A DNA stretch of 64,000 nucleotides from Crossaster papposus. Taxonomy: Eukaryota > Echinodermata > Asteroidea > Velatida > Solasteridae. Each line of letters starts with the position of its first letter. Position 1 is the first letter of the stretch. The DNA lies in contig JBAIAA010000786.1 in NCBI GenBank assembly GCA_037893245.1, positions 62,001-126,000 on the forward strand, given 5' to 3'. The notes under the pieces are model-generated. The model was not told where the DNA came from. It saw only the letters and a program-made list of their open reading frames with translations, and ran no database searches. The position numbers and the translations under genes are program-made. Positions 45,457 through 58,400 of the stretch are shown here, piece by piece.

Positions 45457-46813
45457 TTCGCACGATTTCCTAAACACTCATTTCAGTTGAAAATACAATA
45501 TTTAGAAAAATACATGTTAACAAAATTGCACCGGCCGGGAATCGAACCCGGGCCTCCCGCGTGGCAGGCGAGAATTATACCACTAAACCACCGGTGCTTC
45601 GCACGATTTCCTAAACACTCATTTCAGTTGAAAATACAATATTTAGAAAAATACATGTTAACAAAATTGCACCGGCCGGGAATCGAACCCGGGCCTACCG
45701 CGTGGCAGGCGAAAATTCTACCACTGAACCACCGATGCTTCGCACGATTTCCTAAACACTCATTCCAGTTGAAAATACAATATTTAGAAAAATACATGTT
45801 AACAAAATTGCACCGGCCGGGAATTGAACCCGGGCCTACCGCGTGGCAGGCGAGAATTCTACCACTGAACCACCGGTGCTTCGCACGATTTCCTAAACAC
45901 TCATTTCAGTTGAAAATACAATATTTAGAAAAATACATGTTAACAAAATTGCACCGGCCGGGAATCGAACCCGGGCCTCCCGCGTGGCAGGCGAGAATTC
46001 TACCACTGAACCACCGGTGCTTCGCACGATTTCCTAAACACTCATTTCAGTTGAAAATACAATATTTAGAAAAATACATGTTAACAAAATTGCACCGGCC
46101 GGGAATCGAACCCGGGCCTCCCGCGTGGCAAGCGAGAATTCTACCACTGAACCACCGGTGCTTCGCACGATTTCCTAAACACTCATTTCAGTTGAAAATA
46201 CAATATTTAGAAAAATACATGTTAACAAAATTGCACCGGCCGGGAATCGAACCCGGGCCTCCCGCGTGGCAGGCGAGAATTATACCACTGAACCACCGGT
46301 GCTTCGCACGATTTCCTAAACACTCATTCCATTTGAAAATACAATATTTAGAAAAATACATGTTAACAAAATTGCACATGTTAACAAAATTGCACCGGCC
46401 GGGAATCGAACCCGGACCTCCCGCGTGGCAGGCGAGAATTCTACCACTGAACCACCGGTGCTTCGCACGATTTCCTAAACACTCATTCCAGTTGAAAATA
46501 CAATATTTAGAAAAATACATGTTAACAAAATTGCACCGGCCGGGAATCGAACCCGGGCCTCCCGCGTGGCAGGCGAGAATTATACCACTGAACCACCGGT
46601 GCTTCGCACGATTTCGTAAACACTCATTTCAGTTGAAAATACAATATTTAGAAAAATACATGTTAACAAAATTGCACCGGCCGGGAATCGAACCCGGGCC
46701 TACCGCGTGGCAGGCGAAAATTCTACCACTGAACCACCGGTGCTTCGCACGATTTCCTAAACACTCATTCCAGTTGAAAATACAATATTTAGAAAAATAC
46801 ATGTTAACAAAAT

Positions 46814-46883
46814 TGAACCGGCCGGGAATCGAACCCGGGCCTCCGCGTGGCAGGCGAGAATTCTACCACTGAACCACCGGTGC
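46814..46883 (-). pseudogene. tRNA-Gly with anticodon-stem deletion, copy 3
   Basis: Same two lesions; the 5' flank also has TTCGAACG instead of TTCGCACG. Confidence 0.8.
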
Positions 46884-49800
46884 TTCGAACGATTTCCTAA
46901 ACACTCATGCCAGTTAAATATACAATATTTAGAAAAATACATGTTAACAAAATTGCACCGGCCGGGAATCGAACCCGGGCCTCCCGCGTGGCAGGCGAGA
47001 ATTCTACCACTGAACCACCGGTGCTTCGCACGATTTCCTAAACACTCATTCCAGTTGAAAATACAATATTTAGAAAAATACATGTTAACAAAATTGCACC
47101 GGCCGGGAATCGAACCCGGGCCTCCCGCGTGGCAGGCGACAATTCTACCACTGAACCACCGGTGCTTCGCACGATTTCCTAAACACTCATTCCAGTTGAA
47201 AATACAATATTTAGAAAAATACATGTTAACAAAATTGCACCGGCCGGGAATCGAACCCGGGCCTCCCGCGTGGCAGGCGAGAATTCTACCACTGAACCAC
47301 CGGTGCTTCGCACGATTTCCTAAACACTCATGCCAGTTGAAAATACAATATTTAGAAAAATACATGTTAACAAAATTGCACCGGCCGGGAATCGAACCCG
47401 GGCCTCCCGCGTGGCAGGCGAGAATTCTACCACTGAACCACCGGTGCTTCGCACGATTTCCTAAACACTCATTCCATTTGAAAATACAATATTTAGAAAA
47501 ATACATGTTAACAAAATTGCACCGGCCGGGAATCGAACCCGGGCCTCCCGCGTGGCAGGCGAGAATTCTACCACTGAACCACCGGTGCTTCGCACGATTT
47601 CCTAAACCCTCATTCCAGTTGAAAATACAATATTTAGAAAAATACATGTTAACAAAATTGCAACGGCCGGGAATCGAACCCGGACCTCCCGCGTGGCAGG
47701 CGAGAATTCTACCACTGAACCACCGGTGCTTGGCACGATTTCCTAAACACTCATTTCAGTTGAAAATACAATATTTAGAAAAATACATGTTAACAAAATT
47801 GCACCGGCCGGGAATCGAACCCGGGCCTCCCGCGTGGCAGGCGAGAATTATACCACTGAACCACCGGTGCTTCGCACGATTTCCTAAACACTCATTTCAG
47901 TTTAAAATACAATATTTAGAAAAATACATGTTAACAAAATTGCACCGGCCGGGAATCGAACCCGGGCCTACCGCGTGGCAGGCGAAAATTCTACCACTGA
48001 ACCACCGATGCTTCGCACGATTTCCTAAACACTCATTCCAGTTGAAAATACAATATTTAGAAAAATACATGTTAACAAAATTGCACCGGCCGGGAATTGA
48101 ACCCGGGCCTCCCGCGTGGCAGGCGAGAATTCTACCACTGAACCACCGGTGCTTCGCACGATTTCCTAAACACTCATTTCAGTTAAAAATACAATATTTA
48201 GAAAAATACATGTTAACAAAATTGCACCGGCCGGGAATCGAACCCGGGCCTCCCGCGTGGCAGGCGAGAATTCTACCACTGAACCACCGGTGCTTCGCAC
48301 GATTTCCTAAACACTCATTCCAGTTGAAAATACAATATTTAGAAAAATACATGTTAACAAAATTGCACATGTTAACAAAATTGCACCGGCCGGGAATCTA
48401 ACCCGGACCTCCCGCGTGGCAGGCGAGAATTCTACCACTGAACCACCGGTGCTTCGCACGATTTCCTAAACACTCATTCCAGTTGAAAATACAATATTTA
48501 GAAAAATACATGTTAACAAAATTGCACCGGCCGGGAATCGAACCCGGGCCTCCCGCGTGGCAGGCGAGAATTCTACCACTGAACCACCGGTGCTTCGCAC
48601 GATTTCCTAAACACTCATTTCAGTTGAAAATACAATATTTAGAAAAATACATGTTAACAAAATTGCACCGGCCGGAAATCGAACCCGGGCCTCCCGCGTG
48701 GCAGGCGAGAATTATACCACTGAACCACCGGTGCTTCGCACGATTTCCTAAACACTCATTCCAGTTGAAAATACAATATTTAGAAAAATACATGTTAACA
48801 AAATTGCACATTTTAACAAAATTGCACCGGCCGGGAATCGAACCCGGACCTCCCGCGTGGCAGGCGAGAATTCTACCACTGAACCACCGGTGCTTCGCAC
48901 GATTTCCTAAACACTCATTCCAGTTGAAAATACAATATTTAGAAAAATACATGTTAACAAAATTGCACCGGCCGGGAATCGAACCCGGGCCTCCCGCGTG
49001 GCAGGCGAGAATTCTACCACTGAACCACCGGTGCTTCGCACGATTTCATAAACACTCATTCCAGTTGAAAATACAATATTTAGAAAAATACATGTTAACA
49101 AAATTGCACCGGCCGGGAATCGAACCCGGGCCTCCCGCGTGGCAGGCGAGAATGCTACCACTGAACCACCGGTGCTTCGCACGATTTCCTAAACACTCAT
49201 TTCAGTCGAAAATACAATATTTAGAAAAATACATGTTAACAAAATTTCACCGGCCGGGAATCGAACCCGGGCCTCCCGCGTGGCAGGCGAGAATTCTACC
49301 ACTGAACCACCGGTGCTTCGCACGATTTCCTAAACACTCATTCCAGATGAAAATACAATATTTAGAAAAATACATGTTAACAAAATTGCACCGGCCGGGA
49401 ATCGAACCCGGGCCTCCCGCGTGGCAGGCGAGAATTCTACCACTGAACCACCGGTGCTTCGCACGATTTCCTAAACACTCATGCCAGTTGAAAATACAAT
49501 ATTTAGAAAAATACATGTTAACAAAATTGCACCGGCCGGGAATCGAACCCGGGCCTCCCGCGTGGCAGGCGGGAATTCTACCACTGAACCACCGGTGCTT
49601 CGCACGACTTCCTAAACACTCATTCCAGTTGAAAATACAATATTTAGAAAAATACATGTTAACAAAATTGCACCGGCCGGGAATCGAACCCGGGCCTCCC
49701 GCGTGGCAGGCGAGAATTCTACCACTGAACCACCGGTGCTTCGCACGATTTCCTAAACACTCATTTCAGTTGAAAATACAATATTTAGAAAAATACATGT

Positions 49801-51255
49801 TAACAAAATTGCACCGGCCGGGAATCGAACCCGGGCCTCCCGCGTGGCAGGCGAGAATTCTACCACTGAACCACCGGTGCTTCGCACGATTTCCTAAACA
49901 CTCATTCCAGTTCAAAATACAATATTTAGAAAAATACATGTTAACAAAATTGCACATGTTAACAAAATTGCACCGGCCGGGAATCGAACCCGGACCTCCC
50001 GCGTGGCAGGCGAGAATTCTACCACTGAACCACCGGTGCTTCGCACGATTTCCTAAACACTCATTCCAGTTGAAAATACAATATTTAGAAAAATACATGT
50101 TAACAAAATTGCACCGGCCGGGAATCGAACCCGGGCCTCCCGCGTGGCAGGCGAGAATTCTACCACTGAACCACCGGTGCTTCGCACGATTTCCTAAACA
50201 CTCATTCCAGATGAAAATACAATATTTAGAAAAATACATGTTAACAAAATTGCACCGGCCGGGAATCGAACCCGGGCCTCCCGCGTGGCAGGCGAGAATT
50301 CTACCACTGAACCACCGGTGCTTCGCACGATTTCCTAAACACTCATGCCAGTTGAAAATACAATATTTAGAAAAATACATGTTAACAAAATTGCACCGGC
50401 CGGGAATCGAACCCGGGCCTCCCGCGTGGCAGGCGGGAATTCTACCACTGAACCACCGGTGCTTCGCACGACTTCCTAAACACTCATTCCAGTTGAAAAT
50501 ACAATATTTAGAAAAATACATGTTAACAAAATTGCACCGGCCGGGAATCGAACCCGGGCCTCCCGCGTGGCAGGCGAGAATTCTACCACTGAACCACCGG
50601 TGCTTCGCACGATTTCCTAAACACTCATTTCAGTTGAAAATACAATATTTAGAAAAATACATGTTAACAAAATTGCACCGGCCGGGAATCGAACCCGGGC
50701 CTCCCGCGTGGCAGGCGAGAATTCTACCACTGAACCACCGGTGCTTCGCACGATTTCCTAAACACTCATTCCAGTTCAAAATACAATATTTAGAAAAATA
50801 CATGTTAACAAAATTGCACATGTTAACAAAATTGCACCGGCCGGGAATCGAACCCGGACCTCCCGCGTGGCAGGCGAGAATTCTACCACTGAACCACCGG
50901 TGCTTCGCACGATTTCCTAAACACTCATTCCAGTTGAAAATACAATATTTAGAAAAATACATGTTAACAAAATTGCACCGGCCGGGAATCGAACCCGGGC
51001 CTCCCGCGTGGCAGGCGAGAATTCTACCACTGAACCACCGGTGCTTCGCACGATTTCGTAAACACTCATTTCAGTTGAAAATACAATATTTAGAAAAATA
51101 CATGTTAACAAAATTGCACCGGCCGGGAATCGAACCCGGGCCTACCGCGTGGCAGGCGAAAATTCTACCACTGAACCACCGGTGCTTCGCACGATTTCCT
51201 AAACACTCATTCCAGTTGAAAATACAATATTTAGAAAAATACATGTTAACAAAAT

Positions 51256-51325
51256 TGAACCGGCCGGGAATCGAACCCGGGCCTCCGCGTGGCAGGCGAG
51301 AATTCTACCACTGAACCACCGGTGC
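51256..51325 (-). pseudogene. tRNA-Gly with anticodon-stem deletion, copy 4
   Basis: Same two lesions, followed by a duplicated-terminator spacer. Confidence 0.8.
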
Positions 51326-51413
51326 TTCGCACGATTTCCTAAACACTCATGCCAGTTAAATATACAATATTTAGAAAAATACATGTTAACAAAATTGCAC
51401 ATGTTAACAAAAT

Positions 51414-54400
51414 TGCACCGGCCGGGAATCGAACCCGGACCTCCCGCGTGGCAGGCGAGAATTCTACCACTGAACCACCGGTGCTTCGCACGATTTCCTA
51501 AACACTCATTCCAGTTGAAAATACAATATTTAGAAAAATACATGTTAACAAAATTGCACCGGCCGGGAATCGAACCCGGGCCTCCCGCGTGGCAGGCGAG
51601 AATTCTACCACTGAACCACCGGTGCTTCGCACGATTTCCTAAACACTCATTTCAGTTGAAAATACAATATTTAGAAAAATACATGTTAACAAAATTGCAC
51701 CGGCCGGAAATCGAACCCGGGCCTCCCGCGTGGCAGGCGAGAATTATACCACTGAACCACCGGTGCTTCGCACGATTTCCTAAACACTCATTCCAGTTGA
51801 AAACCCAATATTTAGAAAAATACATGTTAACAAAATTGCACATTTTAACAAAATTGCACCGGCCGGGAATCGAACCCGGACCTCCCGCGTGGCAGGCGAG
51901 AATTCTACCACTGAACCACCGGTGCTTCGCACGATTTCCTAAACACTCATTCCAGTTGAAAATACAATATTTAGAAAAATACATGTTAACAAAATTGCAC
52001 CGGCCGGGAATCGAACCCGGGCCTCCCGCGTGGCAGGCGAGAATTCTACCACTGAACCACCGGTGCTTCGCACGATTTCATAAACACTCATTCCAGTTGA
52101 AAATACAATATTTAGAAAAATACATGTTAACAAAATTGCACATTTTAACAAAATTGCACCGGCCGGGAATCGAACCCGGACCTCCCGCGTGGCAGGCGAG
52201 AATTCTACCACTGAACCACCGGTGCTTCGCACGTTTTCCTAAACACTCATTCCAGTTGAAAATACAATATTTAGAAAAATACATGTTAACAAAATTGCAC
52301 ATTTTAACAAAATTGCACCGGCCGGGAATCGAACCCGGACCTCCCGCGTGGCAGGCGAGAATTCTACCACTGAACCACCGGTGCTTCGCACGATTTCCTA
52401 AACACTCATTCCAGTTGAAAATACAATATTTAGAAAAATACATGTTAACAAAATTGCACCGGCCGGGAATCGAACCCGGGCCTCCCGCGTGGCAGGCGAG
52501 AATTCTACCACTGAACCACCGGTGCTTCGCACGATTTCCTAAACACTCATTCCAGTTGAAAATACAATATTTAGAAAAATACATGTTAACAAAATTGCAC
52601 CGGCCGGGAATCGAACCCGGGCCTCCCGCGTGGCAGGCGAGAATTCTACCACTGAACCACCGGTGCTTCGCACGATTTCCTAAACACTCATTCCAGTTCA
52701 AAATACAATATTTAGAAAAATACATGTTAACAAAATTGCACATGTTAACAAAATTGCACCGGCCGGGAATCGAACCCGGACCTCCCGCGTGGCAGGCGAG
52801 AATTCTACCACTGAACCACCGGTGCTTCGCACGATTTCCTAAACACTCATTCCAGTTGAAAATACAATATTTAGAAAAATACATGTTAACAAAATTGCAC
52901 CGGCCGGGAATCGAACCCGGGCCTCCCGCGTGGCAGGCGAGAATTCTACCACTGAACCACCGGTGCTTCGCACGATTTCCTAAACACTCATTCCAGATGA
53001 AAATACAATATTTAGAAAAATACATGTTAACAAAATTGCACCGGCCGGGAATCGAACCCGGGCCTCCCGCGTGGCAGGCGAGAATTCTACCACTGAACCA
53101 CCGGTGCTTCGCACGATTTCCTAAACACTCATGCCAGTTGAAAATACAATATTTAGAAAAATACATGTTAACAAAATTGCACCGGCCGGGAATCGAACCC
53201 GGGCCTCCCGCGTGGCAGGCGGGAATTCTACCACTGAACCACCGGTGCTTCGCACGACTTCCTAAACACTCATTCCAGTTGAAAATACAATATTTAGAAA
53301 AATACATGTTAACAAAATTGCACCGGCCGGGAATCGAACCCGGGCCTCCCGCGTGGCAGGCGAGAATTCTACCACTGAACCACCGGTGCTTCGCACGATT
53401 TCCTAAACACTCATTTCAGTTGAAAATACAATATTTAGAAAAATACATGTTAACAAAATTGCACCGGCCGGGAATCGAACCCGGGCCTCCCGCGTGGCAG
53501 GCGAGAATTCTACCACTGAACAACCGGTGCTTCGCACGATTTCCTAAACACTCATTCCAGTTCAAAATACAATATTTAGAAAAATACATGTTAACAAAAT
53601 TGCACATGTTAACAAAATTGCACCGGCCGGGAATCGAACCCGGACCTCCCGCGTGGCAGGCGAGAATTCTACCACTGAACCACCGGTGCTTCGCACGATT
53701 TCCTAAACACTCATTCCAGTTGAAAATACAATATTTAGAAAAATACATGTTAACAAAATTGCACCGGCCGGGAATCGAACCCGGGCCTACCGCGTGGCAG
53801 GCGAAAATTCTACCACTGAACCACCGGTGCTTCGCACGATTTCCTAAACACTCATTCCAGTTGAAAATACAATATTTAGAAAAATACATGTTAACAAAAT
53901 TGAACCGGCCGGGAATCGAACCCGGGCCTCCGCGTGGCAGGCGAGAATTCTACCACTGAACCACCGGTGCTTCGCACGATTTCCTAAACACTCATGCCAG
54001 TTAAATATACAATATTTAGAAAAATACATGTTAACAAAATTGCACATGTTAACAAAATTGCACCGGCCGGGAATCGAACCCGGACCTCCCGCGTGGCAGG
54101 CGAGAATTCTACCACTGAACCACCGGTGCTTCGCACGATTTCCTAAACACTCATTCCAGTTGAAAATACAATATTTAGAAAAATACATGTTAACAAAATT
54201 GCACCGGCCGGGAATCGAACCCGGGCCTCCCGCGTGGCAGGCGAGAATTCTACCACTGAACCACCGGTGCTTCGCACGATTTCCTAAACACTCATTTCAG
54301 TTGAAAATACAATATTTAGAAAAATACATGTTAACAAAATTGCACCGGCCGGAAATCGAACCCGGGCCTCCCGCGTGGCAGGCGAGAATTATACCACTGA

Positions 54401-55452
54401 ACCACCGGTGCTTCGCACGATTTCCTAAACACTCATTCCAGTTGAAAATACAATATTTAGAAAAATACATGTTAACAAAATTGCACATTTTAACAAAATT
54501 GCACCGGCCGGGAATCGAACCCGGACCTCCCGCGTGGCAGGCGAGAATTCTACCACTGAACCACCGGTGCTTTGCACGATTTCCTAAACACTCATTCCAG
54601 TTGAAAATACAATATTTAGAAAAATACATGTTAACAAAATTGCACCGGCCGGGAATCGAACCCGGGCCTCCCGCGTGGCAGGCGAGAATTCTACCACTGA
54701 ACCACCGGTGCTTCGCACGATTTCATAAACACTCATTCCAGTTGAAAATACAATATTTAGAAAAATACATGTTAACAAAATTGCACATTTTAACAAAATT
54801 GCACCGGCCGGGAATCGAACCCGGACCTCCCGCGTGGCAGGCGAGAATTCTACCACTGAACCACCGGTGCTTCGCACGATTTCCTAAACACTCATTCCAG
54901 TTGAAAATACAATATTTAGAAAAATACATGTTAACAAAATTGCACATTTTAACAAAATTGCACCGGCCGGGAATCGAACCCGGACCTCCCGCGTGGCAGG
55001 CGAGAATTCTACCACTGAACCACCGGTGCTTCGCACGATTTCCTAAACACTCATTCCAGTTGAAAATACAATATTTAGAAAAATACATGTTAACAAAATT
55101 GCACCGGCCGGGAATCGAACCCGGGCCTCCCGCGTGGCAGGCGAGAATTCTACCACTGAACCACCGGTGCTTCGCACGATTTCCTAAACACTCATTCCAG
55201 TTGAAAATACAATATTTAGAAAAATACATGTTAACAAAATTGCACCGGCCGGGAATCGAACCCGGGCCTCCCGCGTGGCAGGCGAGAATTCTACCACTGA
55301 ACCACCGGTGCTTCGCACGATTTCCTAAACACTCATGCCAGTTGAAAATACAATATTTAGAAAAATACATGTTAACAAAATTGCACCGGCCGGAAATCGA
55401 ACCCGGGCCTCCCGCGTGGCAGGCGAGAATTATACCACTGAACCACCGGTGC
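51414..55452 (-). tRNA. tRNA-Gly block 8: 28 genes, dense in 18-bp terminator duplications
   Basis: Starts at 51414+141n (0-2), 51855+141n (0-1), 52155, 52314+141n (0-2), 52755+141n (0-5), 53619+141n (0-2), 54059+141n (0-2), 54500+141n (0-1), 54800 and 54959+141n (0-3). Ten of the 17 duplicated-terminator spacers in the window fall at or next to this block. All anticodons I read are GCC. The gene at 53901 has the anticodon-stem deletion. Confidence 0.92.
53901..53970 (-). pseudogene. tRNA-Gly with anticodon-stem deletion, copy 5
   Basis: Same two lesions, 2,645 bp from copy 4 with the same following spacer, so a segmental duplicate of it. Confidence 0.8.
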
Positions 55453-58400
55453 TTCGCACGATTTCCTAAACACTCATTCCAGTTGAAAATACAATATTTA
55501 GAAAAATACATGTTAACAAAATTGCACATTTTAACAAAATTGCACCGGCCGGGAATCGAACCCGGACCTCCCGCGTGGCAGGCGAGAATTCTACCACTGA
55601 ACCACCGGTGCTTCGCACGATTTCCTAAACACTCATTCCAGTTGAAAATACAATATTTAGAAAAATACATGTTAACAAAATTGCACCGGCCGGGAATCGA
55701 ACCCGGGCCTCCCGCGTGGCAGGCGAGAATTCTACCACTGAACCACCGGTGCTTCGCACGATTTCATAAACACTCATTCCAGTTGAAAATACAATATTTA
55801 GAAAAATACATGTTAACAAAATTGCACCGGCCGGGAATCGAACGCGGGCCTCCCGCGTGGCAGGCGAGAATTCTACCACTGAACCACCGGTGCTTCGCAC
55901 GATTTCCTAAACACTCATTTCAGTTGAAAATACAATATTTAGAAAAATACATGTTAACAAAATTGCACCGGCCGGGAATCGAACCCGGGCCTCCCGCGTG
56001 GCAGGCGAGAATTATACCACTGAACCACCGGTGCTTCGCACGATTTCCTAAACACTCATTTCAGTTGAAAATACAATATTTAGAAAAATACATGTTAACA
56101 AAATTGCACCGGCCGGGAATCGAACCCGGGCCTCCCGCGTGGCAGGCGAGAATTCTACCACTGAACCACCGGTGCATCGCACGATTTCCTAAACACTCAT
56201 TCCAGTTGAAAATACAATATTTAGAAAAATACATGTTAACAAAATTGCACCGGCCGGGAATCGAACCCGGGCCTCCCGCGTGGCAGGCGAGAATTCTACC
56301 ACTGAACCACCGGTGCTTCGCACGATTTCCTAAACACTCATGCCAGTTAAATATACAATATTTAGAAAAATACATGTTAACAAAATTGCACCGGCCGGGA
56401 ATCGAACCCGGGCCTCCCGCGTGGCAGGCGAGAATTCTACCACTGAACCACCGGTGCTTCGCACGATTTCCTAAACACTCATTCCAGTTGAAAATACAAT
56501 ATTTAGAAAAATACATGTTAACAAAATTGCACCGGCCGGGAATCGAACCCGGGCCTCCCGCGTGGCAGGCGAGAATGCTACCACTGAACCACCGGTGCTT
56601 CGCACGATTTCCTAAACACTCATTTCAGTCGAAAATACAATATTTAGAAAAATACATGTTAACAAAATTTCACCGGCCGGGAATCGAACCCGGGCCTCCC
56701 GCGTGGCAGGCGAGAATTCTACCACTGAACCACCGGTGCTTCGCACGATTTCCTAAACACTCATTCCAGATGAAAATACAATATTTAGAAAAATACATGT
56801 TAACAAAATTGCACCGGCCGGGAATCGAACCCGGGCCTCCCGCGTGGCAGGCGAGAATTCTACCACTGAACCACCGGTGCTTCGCACGATTTCCTAAACA
56901 CTCATGCCAGTTGAAAATACAATATTTAGAAAAATACATGTTAACAAAATTGCACCGGCCGGGAATCGAACCCGGGCCTCCCGCGTGGCAGGCGAGAATT
57001 ATACCACTGAACCACCGGTGCTTCGCACGATTTCCTAAACACTCATTTCAGTTGAAAATACAATATTTAGAAAAATACATGTTAACAAAATTGCACCGGC
57101 CGGGAATCGAACCCGGGCCTCCCGCGTGGCAGGCGAGAATTCTACCACTGAACCACCGGTGCATCGCACGATTTCCTAAACACTCATTCCAGTTGAAAAT
57201 ACAATATTTAGAAAAATACATGTTAACAAAATTGCACCGGCCGGGAATCGAACCCGGGCCTCCCGCGTGGCAGGCGAGAATTCTACCACTGAACCACCGG
57301 TGCTTCGCACGATTTCCTAAACACTCATGCCAGTTAAATATACAATATTTAGAAAAATACATGTTAACAAAATTGCACCGGCCGGGAATCGAACCCGGGC
57401 CTCCCGCGTGGCAGGCGAGAATTCTACCACTGAACCACCGGTGCTTCGCACGATTTCCTAAACACTCATTCCAGTTGAAAATACAATATTTAGAAAAATA
57501 CATGTTAACAAAATTGCACCGGCCGGGAATCGAACCCGGGCCTCCCGCGTGGCAGGCGAGAATGCTACCACTGAACCACCGGTGCTTCGCACGATTTCCT
57601 AAACACTCATTTCAGTCGAAAATACAATATTTAGAAAAATACATGTTAACAAAATTTCACCGGCCGGGAATCGAACCCGGGCCTCCCGCGTGGCAGGCGA
57701 GAATTCTACCACTGAACCACCGGTGCTTCGCACGATTTCCTAAACACTCATTCCAGATGAAAATACAATATTTAGAAAAATACATGTTAACAAAATTGCA
57801 CCGGCCGGGAATCGAACCCGGGACTCCCGCGTGGCAGGCGAGAATTCTACCACTGAACCACCGGTGCTTCGCACGATTTCCTAAACACTCATGCCAGTTG
57901 AAAATACAATATTTAGAAAAATACATGTTAACAAAATTGCACCGGCCGGGAATCGAACCCGGGCCTCCCGCGTGGCAGGCGGGAATTCTACCACTGAACC
58001 ACCGGTGCTTCGCACGACTTCCTAAACACTCATTCCAGTTGAAAATACAATATTTAGAAAAATACATGTTAACAAAATTGCACCGGCCGGGAATCGAACC
58101 CGGGCCTCCCGCGTGGCAGGCGAGAATTCTACCACTGAACCACCGGTGCTTCGCACGATTTCCTAAACACTCATTTCAGTTGAAAATACAATATTTAGAA
58201 AAATACATGTTAACAAAATTGCACCGGCCGGGAATCGAACCCGGGCCTCCCGCGTGGCAGGCGAGAATTCTACCACTGAACCACCGGTGCTTCGCACGAT
58301 TTCCTAAACACTCATTTCAGTTGAAAATACAATATTTAGAAAAATACATGTTAACAAAATTGCACCGGCCGGGAATCGAACCCGGGCCTCCCGCGTGGCA

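Larger units (their letters stand above)
42424..46302 (-). tRNA. tRNA-Gly block 6: 28 genes
   Basis: Starts at 42424 + 141n (n = 0-19), then 45245 + 141n (n = 0-7). The gene at 45103 has one extra G in its T stem (72 nt). The gene at 44257 has the U71 acceptor lesion seen in the deletion family but keeps all anticodon-stem bases. The gene near 44680 has A32, G27 and A72/U73 together. Two CCC genes are in this block. Confidence 0.92.
46391..51325 (-). tRNA. tRNA-Gly block 7: 35 genes
   Basis: Starts at 46391+141n (n=0-3), 46954+141n (0-9), 48382+141n (0-2), 48823+141n (0-7), 49969+141n (0-5) and 50833+141n (0-3). Most breaks in register are 18-bp duplications of the terminator segment. C28 genes (GGCGGGAATTC on plus) restore a Watson-Crick C28-G42 pair. 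A72 is seen near 49.25 kb. Deletion-bearing genes at 46814 and 51256 are listed separately. Confidence 0.92.
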
